Of a stretch of DNA of 12,007 nt, positions 7,429-12,007 are shown piece by piece (the stretch's first letter is position 1; each line of letters starts with the position of its first letter). The stretch comes from UBA4729 sp038236865 (GTDB lineage: Bacteria > Patescibacteriota > Saccharimonadia > Saccharimonadales > UBA4665), in the NCBI GenBank assembly GCA_038236865.1, contig JBBRZI010000031.1, positions 1-12,007 on the forward strand, in the 5' to 3' direction. The notes below the pieces were generated by a model that was given only the letters and a program-made list of their open reading frames with translations, made no database searches and had not been told where the DNA came from. Both the position numbers and the translations under genes were made by a program.

Positions 7429-7562
7429 CGAAGCCCTCGTAGCCTTGACTTGACTGAATCGCTATTACAACGCATGGGCTAGCGTTCTGACCTTTTAATC
7501 CGCTTAAGCTTGCATTATCAGATAGGGAGAGTAGTTAATGGTGCCTTAAATAGGAATAAATC

Positions 7563-7727
7563 ATGGTACAAATTAGCAAACAGGATCTCGAAGAATTTAA
7601 GCGTATTACTAGGGAAATGCGTGACCTAGAGTTTCCCAATGATGAAGCGGCAATGCGGGCAGCTCAGAGGCTAGTCCGTTTGTTCGAAAAGAGACGCACC
7701 CTAAAACTTCCAACTTTGAAGTCTTAG
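7563..7727 (+). CDS. Small helical charged protein (54 aa)
   Basis: The protein reads MVQISKQDLEEFKRITREM in its first part and ends in a basic tail (KRRTLKLPTLKS). It predicts as two helices with an acidic turn (FPNDEAAM), and the second helix has the pattern A-A-x-R-L-V-R-L-F. From memory, short proteins with an E-A-x3-A-x-R-L-x-x-L-(F/Y) helix are common next to integrases in candidate-phyla genomes. AGGA lies 8 nt before ATG. It could be a recombination-directionality factor or small DNA-binding partner of the recombinase 360 bp upstream, but that is inference. Its last codons lie inside a strong hairpin (7695-7733). Confidence 0.55.
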   Translation: MVQISKQDLEEFKRITREMRDLEFPNDEAAMRAAQRLVRLFEKRRTLKLPTLKS

Positions 7728-7733
7728 GGTGCG
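7695..7733. terminator. Strong hairpin spanning the stop codon of the 54-aa gene
   Basis: CGCACCCTAA (7695-7704) pairs perfectly with TTAGGGTGCG (7724-7733). An inner ACTTC/GAAGT stem (7706-7710 with 7718-7722) closes a 7-nt loop. The TAG stop at 7725-7727 lies within the right arm. No T-run follows on either strand, so it is not a textbook terminator. It may still separate the convergent genes ending at 7727 and 7746. Confidence 0.5.
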
Positions 7734-7745
7734 GCCCGACCGAAG

Positions 7746-8315
7746 TCAGGCCTGCTCCTCGAGAATTCCTTTGGACCTCAAGAAGTCTTCGGGATCTTCG
7801 ACCCCGTTCTCGATCAGGAGCGTGAAGGCGCAGCCAAGCGCCTCATCCATTGGCATTATAGCCAGTTCCTCGCAATCCTCAGCTGAGAGCACCTCGCCGC
7901 AGACATTGGCAAGTTGCTCGCTGGTTGGCTCTTTGGTGGCCACTTCTGGGATTCTTTCGCCGTCGGTTTGAACACCTAGTGCTTCTTCCAAAACCGGCAT
8001 AACGTCTGCAAAGCCCATATTGTCGGCATAGGTCAGTGCATCCTGCAGATCTTCGGCGTAATTCTCGCTCCGGCCGCCATCACGACGAATCAGACCCATT
8101 TGCACAATCAGGCCAATCTGAGCTTTCGCAAAGTCATCACCCTCTCGTTGATTGACTACCTCTTCGGCGAGCAAGTGGTAGCGAGTAGCCAACTCTTTGA
8201 CATCAGCACCGGCCGACATGGCTTCAACCAGCTGTCCACGGAGCTGGCCCAGTTCTTCCGTCTCAACAAAGCCCAATGTTTCAGGCAGAGCGTCAATGGC
8301 AGGTCTTGCCTCCAT
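7746..8315 (-). CDS. Acidic hypothetical protein (189-211 aa)
   Basis: I do not recognise this protein. It is soluble, very acidic and helical, with no membrane segment. The last 45 residues form two helices with D/E-rich faces (PMDEALGCAFTLLIENGVEDPEDFL). I chose ATG 8315 because AAGGAG lies 7 nt upstream. An alternative ATG at 8381 would add 22 proline/serine/acid-rich residues and start 5 nt after the stop of the upstream gene, but it has only AGAGG 2 nt before it. The gene is probably co-transcribed with the 481-aa zinc-ribbon gene and the RT, as the distal gene of that series. Whether it has a part in the DGR is unknown. Confidence 0.7.
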   Translation of the reverse strand: MEARPAIDALPETLGFVETEELGQLRGQLVEAMSAGADVKELATRYHLLAEEVVNQREGDDFAKAQIGLIVQMGLIRRDGGRSENYAEDLQDALTYADNMGFADVMPVLEEALGVQTDGERIPEVATKEPTSEQLANVCGEVLSAEDCEELAIMPMDEALGCAFTLLIENGVEDPEDFLRSKGILEEQA

Positions 8316-8386
8316 TTCGGGGCTCCTTTCAGAATCTGGTGGCTGTGAAGAATCAAAGCCTAATGGATGTTCATGCTCCATAGCCT

Positions 8387-9832
8387 CTATTCTAACTTGT
8401 CTTTGGCGTCAGTTCTCCTTATTTCTCGGCCCAAGCTGTCTTTTTTGACGTTAGGGATCTCTTCTTTACCGCTGCTCATCTTAAAATCGAATGTCCGGAT
8501 AAAGTCAGGCACTGAGTCATCATTATCGCGCATCGGTATGATCACTCGGAGTAGCGGATTCATTTTGGATCGAATAAAAGGAATACTGGTCGACTTTTTC
8601 TTGCCGCTCTTAAGGGTGATCTCGGCTGGTACCGAATCCAGAGTCATATTGTGCAGGTAAACCAGGGACGATTCACGAAGGTTGCGCTCTCTTGGGCTCA
8701 GCGTTGTCGGTGGATGATCCGGCAGTTCTTCAACTGGCTTCGCTGTTGGTGGCGGTAAGGTGCCATGCTTGGCTTTTTGCTCGATTAGCTTCCGTAGTTC
8801 ATCTTCGCTTTCGTAGGCTCGGAGCCGACCGGTCAAATAGCCAACTCGGTAACTCACCCCCTCGCTCATCAGTCGCCAATTTGTGTCTTCAAGGGTCTTA
8901 CCGATCAGTTTTTGCAGATCTTTTTTGCTGTTATATTCTTCACGCTCTGGTTTAGCGTCTAGGCAACTGAAACCAACAGCCACCTCGCGGCCTAGCTGCG
9001 GCTGATCCAGCTTAAACTCGGTGTAGCTAGCTTTCTCTAGGATTGGTTTCAAGATCTCAGCCAACTGAGCAATTTTGAGCTTCTTGATATCTTTGATGGT
9101 CTCATAGATATCGGTATGCACAGCTTGATCAGCGACGGTAGCCTCGAGCTTCATTAGACGCTCGAGATGACGGCGTTTCTGCTCGTACTTAAACATCATG
9201 TCACTATCGAAGACAAACCGCTTATTATCCAGCTCATAGTTAGGATCGGGTGGCTCTTCTTCGGTACTTCCACCAAGCTCAAAGCTGTCTTGGTAACTAT
9301 GTCCACATTTTGGGCATTTGTAGGTAATTGTGACAATCTTGTTATCAGTTTTGCCGGTATGATCCATTGATTCGCCGCATTTCTCGCATAAGGTCTTGGC
9401 ACCCTCCCACTCGGTGCCGTCTTGCCAGTAAGCCTGGCGCTTATTGCAGCTATCACACTCAAACATCAGTAGGATATCATCTTCATTGCGACCCTCGCGA
9501 CGCATATAGTTCTTGCTAATCACCCGCATATCTTTGCCGCAACTGCGGCAGTACATACTACCCTCGACGTGGGCGTTAGCTAAGACACGGTCTTTCTCTT
9601 CGTCCCGAGCCAGCCAGTCATTGATGGTCTGATCACCCTTTACTGCTCGCGCGGCTGCCTGGGACTCAACGAGGCCAAAATAAAGCTGGCTATAGAACAA
9701 GTACCAGGCAGGACGACGTTGTTCAATTTCTGACGGTGGCACTTTCCGTTCCATCTCGCGGAAAGTGCCATTAACTATTCGTTCGCCAGAGCGACAGCCC
9801 TCAACTGTGATCTCGTCATAGACGATCCTCAT
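8387..9832 (-). CDS. Double zinc-ribbon hypothetical protein (481 aa) downstream of the RT
   Basis: Two four-cysteine zinc ribbons can be read. The first is C95-x2-C98 with C126-x2-C129. The second is C149-x2-C152 with C173-x2-C176, where C-P-K-C-G-H-S-Y is a classic rubredoxin-type knuckle. Between residues 190 and 205 there is an acidic, proline-rich linker. Residues 208-275 are helical (YEQKRRHLERLMKLEATVAD). The C-terminal 100 residues are mixed beta and basic, with P-P-P and H-P-P-T-T. Zinc ribbons suggest nucleic-acid binding, but no family is recognised. The gene begins 18 nt after the RT stop, so it is probably translated from the same mRNA. The start is doubtful: the strong AGGAGG upstream is placed for a different ATG (see 9816-9861). 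Confidence 0.75.
   Translation of the reverse strand: MRIVYDEITVEGCRSGERIVNGTFREMERKVPPSEIEQRRPAWYLFYSQLYFGLVESQAAARAVKGDQTINDWLARDEEKDRVLANAHVEGSMYCRSCGKDMRVISKNYMRREGRNEDDILLMFECDSCNKRQAYWQDGTEWEGAKTLCEKCGESMDHTGKTDNKIVTITYKCPKCGHSYQDSFELGGSTEEEPPDPNYELDNKRFVFDSDMMFKYEQKRRHLERLMKLEATVADQAVHTDIYETIKDIKKLKIAQLAEILKPILEKASYTEFKLDQPQLGREVAVGFSCLDAKPEREEYNSKKDLQKLIGKTLEDTNWRLMSEGVSYRVGYLTGRLRAYESEDELRKLIEQKAKHGTLPPPTAKPVEELPDHPPTTLSPRERNLRESSLVYLHNMTLDSVPAEITLKSGKKKSTSIPFIRSKMNPLLRVIIPMRDNDDSVPDFIRTFDFKMSSGKEEIPNVKKDSLGREIRRTDAKDKLE
9737..9770. repeat. 12-bp perfect hairpin near the 5' end of the zinc-ribbon gene
   Basis: TGGCACTTTCCG (9737-9748) and CGGAAAGTGCCA (9759-9770) are exact inverse complements around a 10-nt loop. 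The loop carries an in-frame ATG (minus strand, 9754-9752, Met27). It is long for a chance palindrome inside coding sequence and could control translation of the 481-aa gene. Confidence 0.7.
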
Positions 9833-9861
9833 ATCTTTTACGATCCATGTCTAATCCTCCT
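9816..9861 (-). promoter_or_regulatory. Strong ribosome-binding site driving a 10-codon upstream ORF
   Basis: AGGAGG (minus strand, 9861-9856, overlapping the last RT codons) stands 7 nt before ATG 9848. That ATG opens the peptide MDRKRYEDRL, ending at TGA 9818-9816. This short ORF overlaps the ATG at 9832 used for the 481-aa protein, in another frame. Either a leader peptide controls the gene, or a single-base frameshift separates a good start from its true frame. Confidence 0.5.
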
Positions 9862-10912
9862 GCTTGGTTAATGCCTTTATTGTAATAAGCTGGCTCAGCT
9901 CATATGCGTCGGCGTGAGAGCACAACCCAACGTAAGACGTCAGACTGATGATATCCACCCTCTCGAGCGCTCGTAGCTTGGTCTTGTGGCGCAGAACGAT
10001 ACATTGAGGCTTGAGCACATAGCCCAAGAAGTCTATTCCCTGACCCCAGCTCCGGATGGTGATCTTATTGGGGTGGATCGTAAGACCCAGCCGCACACTT
10101 AAGAACTGAGTAATCGGCTCAATCAAATCGAGTAAATGCTGTCGGTTGGTACTGAGAACAATGAAATCATCACAGTAGCGCAGATAATGCCTCTCACGTA
10201 AGCGATTCTTCACGAACCAATCAAACTCATGCAAGTAAATATTAGCAAAGAGCTGGCTGGTGAGATTGCCGAGTGGAATACCTTTGCCTGGGCTTGTAGA
10301 GAGGCTGTCGATTATCGTTTGAAGCAACTTGAGTGTATCTGCGTCAGTAACTTTCTGCTTCAGTAGATCCATAAGAATCTCGTGATCAACCGAGGCAAAG
10401 AACTGCTTCACATCACACTTGAGGGCGTACACCGTTTGGGTGTTGTTATGGCTAGCTTGTCGCAAGAAGGTTCGCAAACGCCTAACTGCCGCGTGAGTGC
10501 CTTTTTTCTTGCGGCAGGAATAGCTGTCATAGATAAACTGGCGTTCGAATAGTGGCTCAATGGCACTAACGAGCGCCTGATGAACTAAGCGGTCTTGGAC
10601 AGTAGCCTTATGGATTCGGCGCGTTTTTGGATCGCAAATAGTAAATGGCACATATGGACCATGTTGAAACTTACCTCCTACAAGCTGTTCTTGCAGTTCG
10701 AAGATGTTTTCCTCTAGCGATCGCTCATAACATAAGACATCCAGTTTTGAGCGCTTCCCCCGGCTAAACTTGCTCCATGCCTGGAAAAGGCTTGTAATAG
10801 AACAAATGTAATCAAATGACGATAATAAGGAGGTCTCATGACCAGTTCCAATGCCAGCGATAAAGTCCAAACTAAGTTGAGTGGGGGTTTGATTGATATC
10901 CCGATTGTCCAT
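9851..10912 (-). CDS. DGR reverse transcriptase
   Basis: This RT would copy the TR RNA into cDNA with errors at adenines. Conserved RT blocks are in order: basic N-terminus S-R-G-K-R (50-54), K-A-T-V-Q-D-R-L-V-H-Q-A-L (102-114), catalytic Asp167 in C-D-V-K-Q-F-F, G-I-P-L-G-N-L-T-S-Q (211-220), and catalytic Y-C-D-D (246-249) followed by F-I-V-L-S. The G-N-L-T-S-Q block and the short length without maturase, integrase or RNase H domains are typical of DGR RTs, and a TR/VR pair lies 360 bp away. Residues 1-30 are antisense to the start of avd. RT-like sequence begins at about SSFDYICS (31-38), so the true start may be inside; no later ATG or good ribosome site is available. The next gene follows after 18 nt. 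Confidence 0.95.
   Translation of the reverse strand: MDNRDINQTPTQLSLDFIAGIGTGHETSLLSSFDYICSITSLFQAWSKFSRGKRSKLDVLCYERSLEENIFELQEQLVGGKFQHGPYVPFTICDPKTRRIHKATVQDRLVHQALVSAIEPLFERQFIYDSYSCRKKKGTHAAVRRLRTFLRQASHNNTQTVYALKCDVKQFFASVDHEILMDLLKQKVTDADTLKLLQTIIDSLSTSPGKGIPLGNLTSQLFANIYLHEFDWFVKNRLRERHYLRYCDDFIVLSTNRQHLLDLIEPITQFLSVRLGLTIHPNKITIRSWGQGIDFLGYVLKPQCIVLRHKTKLRALERVDIISLTSYVGLCSHADAYELSQLITIKALTKQED
10770..10798 (+). promoter_or_regulatory. Candidate avd promoter inside the RT coding sequence
   Basis: TTGCTC (10770-10775), a 17-nt spacer and TGTAAT (10793-10798) are correctly spaced ahead of the avd start at 10838. The -35 matches only half the consensus, so this is a moderate call. Confidence 0.35.
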
Positions 10913-11227
10913 TCGCTGTATCAGCTATATAAAGCTCTCCATGAATTGCTATTAAAGTTTCCGAAGTCTCAGCGCTATTCGTTGGGGTCAGTCATGCAAA
11001 CTGAGTTGCTTGCTCTGATGGAAGCAGTGGTTATGGCAGCAAGTACTGCTAAACCGGAAGCCAAGAAGGAACAGCTGAGTGTTGCCTCAGCAAAGCTCGA
11101 TCTACTCCGGCTAATGATTCGGCTCAGCAAGGACTGCAAGTGTGTCGATAACAAGACCTATCTGGCCCTTGAGTCTCAGCTGCATGAAATCGGCCGTATG
11201 CTAGGTGGCTGGCTAAAATCGCTATAA
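10838..11227 (+). CDS. avd: DGR accessory variability determinant (Avd), 129 aa
   Basis: Avd proteins are small basic four-helix-bundle proteins that form a pentamer, bind the RT and TR RNA, and are needed for mutagenic retrohoming. This sequence has the family's layout: a first helix IVHSLYQLYKALHELLLKFP (24-43), the signature K-S-Q-R-Y-S-L-G (44-51), a central helix with LLALMEAVVMAA, a third helix LDLLRLMIRLSKD, and the closing I-G-R-M-L-G-G-W-L-K-S. Length is typical. ATG 10838 is preceded by AAGGAGG (10827-10833). It is transcribed opposite to the RT and TR, and its first 75 nt overlap the annotated 5' end of the RT. In the well-known DGRs avd lies on the same strand between the target and the RT, so this layout is unusual. 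A terminator follows immediately. Confidence 0.9.
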   Translation: MTSSNASDKVQTKLSGGLIDIPIVHSLYQLYKALHELLLKFPKSQRYSLGSVMQTELLALMEAVVMAASTAKPEAKKEQLSVASAKLDLLRLMIRLSKDCKCVDNKTYLALESQLHEIGRMLGGWLKSL

Positions 11228-11229
11228 CA

Positions 11230-11261
11230 AAACAGGGAGGGGTATCTCACCCTCCCTGTTT
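11230..11261. terminator. Strong bidirectional terminator between avd and the TR
   Basis: AAACAGGGAGGG (11230-11241) pairs with CCCTCCCTGTTT (11250-11261), a 12-bp perfect stem with an 8-nt loop. It starts 3 nt after the avd TAA. The plus-strand product ends in TTTA; the minus-strand product ends in TTTTGTTA, so it can also end the TR transcript. If so, the RT is not read through from the TR promoter. Confidence 0.85.
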
Positions 11262-11271
11262 ATTCGAGCAG

Positions 11272-11396
11272 TCCCTGAGCACCGGCGCCGCCCACTTGTT
11301 GTTGCGGTTGCTGACCCAGTTGGCGTTCAGCTTGGCCTTGCGGTTGAACGGGTTCCAGTTCACGTACAGAGCGTACGGCTTGGAGTTGCCGGGAAC
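11272..11396 (-). repeat. DGR template repeat (TR)
   Basis: This 125-bp sequence matches 11775-11899 at 106 positions. All 19 differences fall on T in the plus strand, which is A in the TR sense strand; all 94 non-A positions are identical. TR contains 31 adenines, so 12 are unchanged. Read in the VR frame, TR is loaded with AAC and AAG codons (Asn, Lys), which is how DGR templates place variable codons. The 3' end of TR in the sense direction (11272-11296) is GC-rich and unvaried, as expected for the initiation-of-mutagenic-homing region. It lies between the avd terminator and the structured leader. Confidence 0.97.
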
Positions 11397-11622
11397 AAAT
11401 GCGCTACTTGCCTTGTGATCCACTGGGCCCGGACGTATCTAAGCCCTGTATTTAATGCGAGACCTAAATGTCTCAAGCAAGGAGCACGGAGTGCTCGGTT
11501 AATCGCCTACACACTTTCAGCCACCCTAGTGACCAAAACTCTGGTAGTTTCTGCGACTACGAGAGATTTCGGCGACCCAGACTCCGCATGAGTCGGATTC
11601 ATTAGCCTACTTTCCAGATATA

Positions 11623-11631
11623 ATTATAGCA
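11623..11631 (-). promoter_or_regulatory. Extended -10 promoter for the TR RNA
   Basis: The minus strand reads TGCTATAAT, an extended -10 element with a perfect TATAAT (11628-11623). The -35 region is poor, which an extended -10 tolerates. Transcription would start near 11616, about 220 nt upstream of the TR. Confidence 0.6.
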
Positions 11632-11679
11632 AATTTTGGGCATGAAGAAGGGGCGCTCCTTCAATGTATCTACTTGCGT

Positions 11680-11709
11680 AAAAAATTGAATTTGCGCCCC
11701 TGCGGGGCG
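11680..11709 (-). terminator. Likely terminator of the DGR target gene
   Basis: On the minus strand CGCCCC/GGGGCG (11709-11704 with 11700-11695) forms a 6-bp stem with a 3-nt loop. A T-run (11685-11680) follows about 9 nt later. The gap before the T-run is longer than usual. It lies about 55 nt after the target stop codon. Confidence 0.45.
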
Positions 11710-11740
11710 GAGGGCCAAGGATCGAAATCCAAGGCCCTCC
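11709..11740 (-). repeat. GC-rich TTCG-loop hairpin downstream of the VR (distal)
   Basis: GGAGGGCC pairs with GGCCCTCC, then a TT/TT internal loop, then GGAT/ATCC closing a TTCG loop on the minus strand. It stands 34 nt beyond the VR end. DGR targets often need a GC-rich hairpin just after the VR for efficient homing; this is one of two candidates here. Confidence 0.65.
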
Positions 11741-11746
11741 AAGCCC

Positions 11747-11765
11747 CTAGGGACCGAAGTCCTAG
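11747..11765 (-). repeat. C(TTCG)G hairpin abutting the VR (proximal)
   Basis: On the minus strand CTAGGAC, loop TTCG and GTCCCTAG form a 7-bp stem with a one-base bulge, closed by C(TTCG)G, an exceptionally stable tetraloop. It contains the target stop codon (11764-11762) and starts 9 nt beyond the VR end. Position, stem size and 4-nt loop match the hairpin just downstream of VR in the Bordetella phage DGR. Confidence 0.65.
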
Positions 11766-12007
11766 CTCTGCAACTCCCTGAGCACCGGCGCCGCCCACTC
11801 GTTGCGGCGGTCGCTGACCCAGAAGGCGCTCAGCCCGGCCCTGCGGTCGAACGGGCGCCAGAACACGTACAGAGCGCACGGCCTGGAGACGCCGGGAACC
11901 GTCACGACGGTGCCGGGCATGTCCGAGTACGGGAGGTTCTCACCGTCCTGCTCCATGAAGAGCTGGGTGAGAACACCGTAGATGGAGATGACCTCGAGCT
12001 GGGCGAG
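11762..12007 (-). CDS. DGR target (variable) protein, C-terminal part only
   Basis: The frame is open to the window edge, so only the last 81 residues are seen (from LAQLEVISIYGVLTQLF to LRELQS). The VR encodes 42 residues close to the C-terminus, after which only LQS and the stop follow. Compared with the TR, 13 codons are changed: N to V, F, R, D, S, F, D and R; K to R, R, G and E; Y to C. The non-variable frame keeps aromatic and small residues (ALYV-W-PF, A-W-VS, WAAPVLR). Most DGR targets end in a C-type-lectin fold closing with G-F-R; that ending is absent, so the fold is uncertain. The sequence is visibly more GC-rich than the rest of the window. Function is probably surface display or ligand binding, by analogy only. 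Confidence 0.9.
   Translation of the reverse strand, partial: LAQLEVISIYGVLTQLFMEQDGENLPYSDMPGTVVTVPGVSRPCALYVFWRPFDRRAGLSAFWVSDRRNEWAAPVLRELQS
11775..11899 (-). repeat. DGR variable repeat (VR)
   Basis: This is the acceptor copy of the TR, at offset +503. It carries 12 A-to-G, 5 A-to-T and 2 A-to-C changes relative to the TR sense strand and no change at C, G or T. Homology stops sharply after GTTCCC at its 5' end (11899). At the 3' end it stops after CTCAGGGA (11775), where codons diverge (VR GAG, TR GAC). Its invariant GC-rich 3' end (11775-11799) should serve as the homing start. Confidence 0.97.

Larger units (their letters stand above)
7207..7562. other. Gene-free interval after the recombinase
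   Basis: These 356 bp hold a terminator (7255-7303), a second copy of the palindromic repeat (7384-7428), and the leader of the 54-aa gene. A short palindrome CCTTAAGG lies near 7367-7374. I see no other gene; the only open stretches are under 25 codons. Confidence 0.6.
11230..11616 (-). ncRNA. Putative TR-containing DGR RNA (about 390 nt)
   Basis: An extended -10 promoter at 11623-11631 and the terminator at 11230-11261 define a stand-alone minus-strand transcript carrying the TR near its 3' end. The about 220 nt before the TR have no ORF. They can fold into GACTC/GAGTC (11580-11594), GAGCAC/GTGCTC (11482-11496, 3-nt loop), GAGAC/GTCTC (11459-11474) and ACCA/TGGT (11532-11545). TR itself contains CGTAC/GTACG (11363-11377). 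In the Bordetella phage DGR the RNA around TR is structured and serves as primer and Avd/RT binding site. Here most of the structure would be 5' of the TR. Ends are predicted, not observed. Confidence 0.55.

Noticed and set aside
7380..7442. 20-codon ORF after AAGGAGG within the second palindromic repeat
   Set aside because: The ribosome site is only 2 nt from the ATG, and the sequence is explained by the inverted repeat.
9196..9462. 88-residue minus-strand frame inside the zinc-ribbon gene
   Set aside because: It overlaps the cysteine-bearing region of the 481-aa protein in another frame and has no ribosome site.
9851..10912. Reading the RT as a retron, group II intron or abortive-infection RT
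   Set aside because: No maturase or intron RNA features are seen, and the TR/VR pair with adenine-only changes and an Avd point to a DGR.
1..12007. CRISPR array or recoded UGA
   Set aside because: No regularly spaced direct repeats are seen, and UGA ends several genes at sensible places, so the standard code applies.

Overview
The window reads as a chromosomal or integrated-element segment of a candidate-phyla-radiation bacterium, probably a saccharibacterium-like organism. The grounds are the many short lineage-restricted proteins, tightly coupled small genes, and a DGR of the kind known to be common in that group. Phylum placement is inference. UGA is used as a normal stop, for example at the ends of the recombinase and the 511-aa membrane protein, so the code is standard and not the UGA=Gly code of Gracilibacteria/SR1.

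Region 1 (1-4303) looks like ordinary chromosome. It holds the 3' part of a GT-C-type membrane glycosyltransferase, an acidic hypothetical protein, a complete tRNA-Ser(GCU) with its own promoter and terminator, and a translationally coupled four-gene operon on the minus strand. The operon order is a 214-aa hypothetical, a 53-aa small protein, an 87-aa two-helix membrane protein and a 511-aa GT-C-like membrane protein.

Region 2 (about 4400-7430) holds a 354-aa coiled-coil protein and a large serine recombinase on opposite strands. It is bracketed by two near-identical palindromic sequences (4402-4444 and 7384-7428), which makes it a candidate integrated module. A 54-aa helical protein and two acidic or zinc-ribbon hypotheticals follow.

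Region 3 (about 9850-12007) is a diversity-generating retroelement (DGR). A DGR-type reverse transcriptase on the minus strand is divergent from, and overlaps, an Avd accessory gene on the plus strand. Beyond avd lies a 125-bp template repeat (TR, minus strand) inside what looks like a separate structured transcript of about 390 nt. Past a set of GC-rich hairpins lies the matching variable repeat (VR) at the 3' end of a target gene that runs out of the window. TR and VR differ at 19 positions, and every one is an adenine in the TR coding strand; the other 94 non-adenine positions are identical. This is direct evidence of adenine-specific mutagenic retrohoming.

Working model: RT and Avd copy the TR RNA with errors at A, and the mutated cDNA replaces the VR, varying 13 of the last 46 residues of the target protein. 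The most unusual points are the inverted avd overlapping the RT 5' end, the TR's own promoter-terminator unit, and a target C-terminus that lacks the usual C-type-lectin ending.
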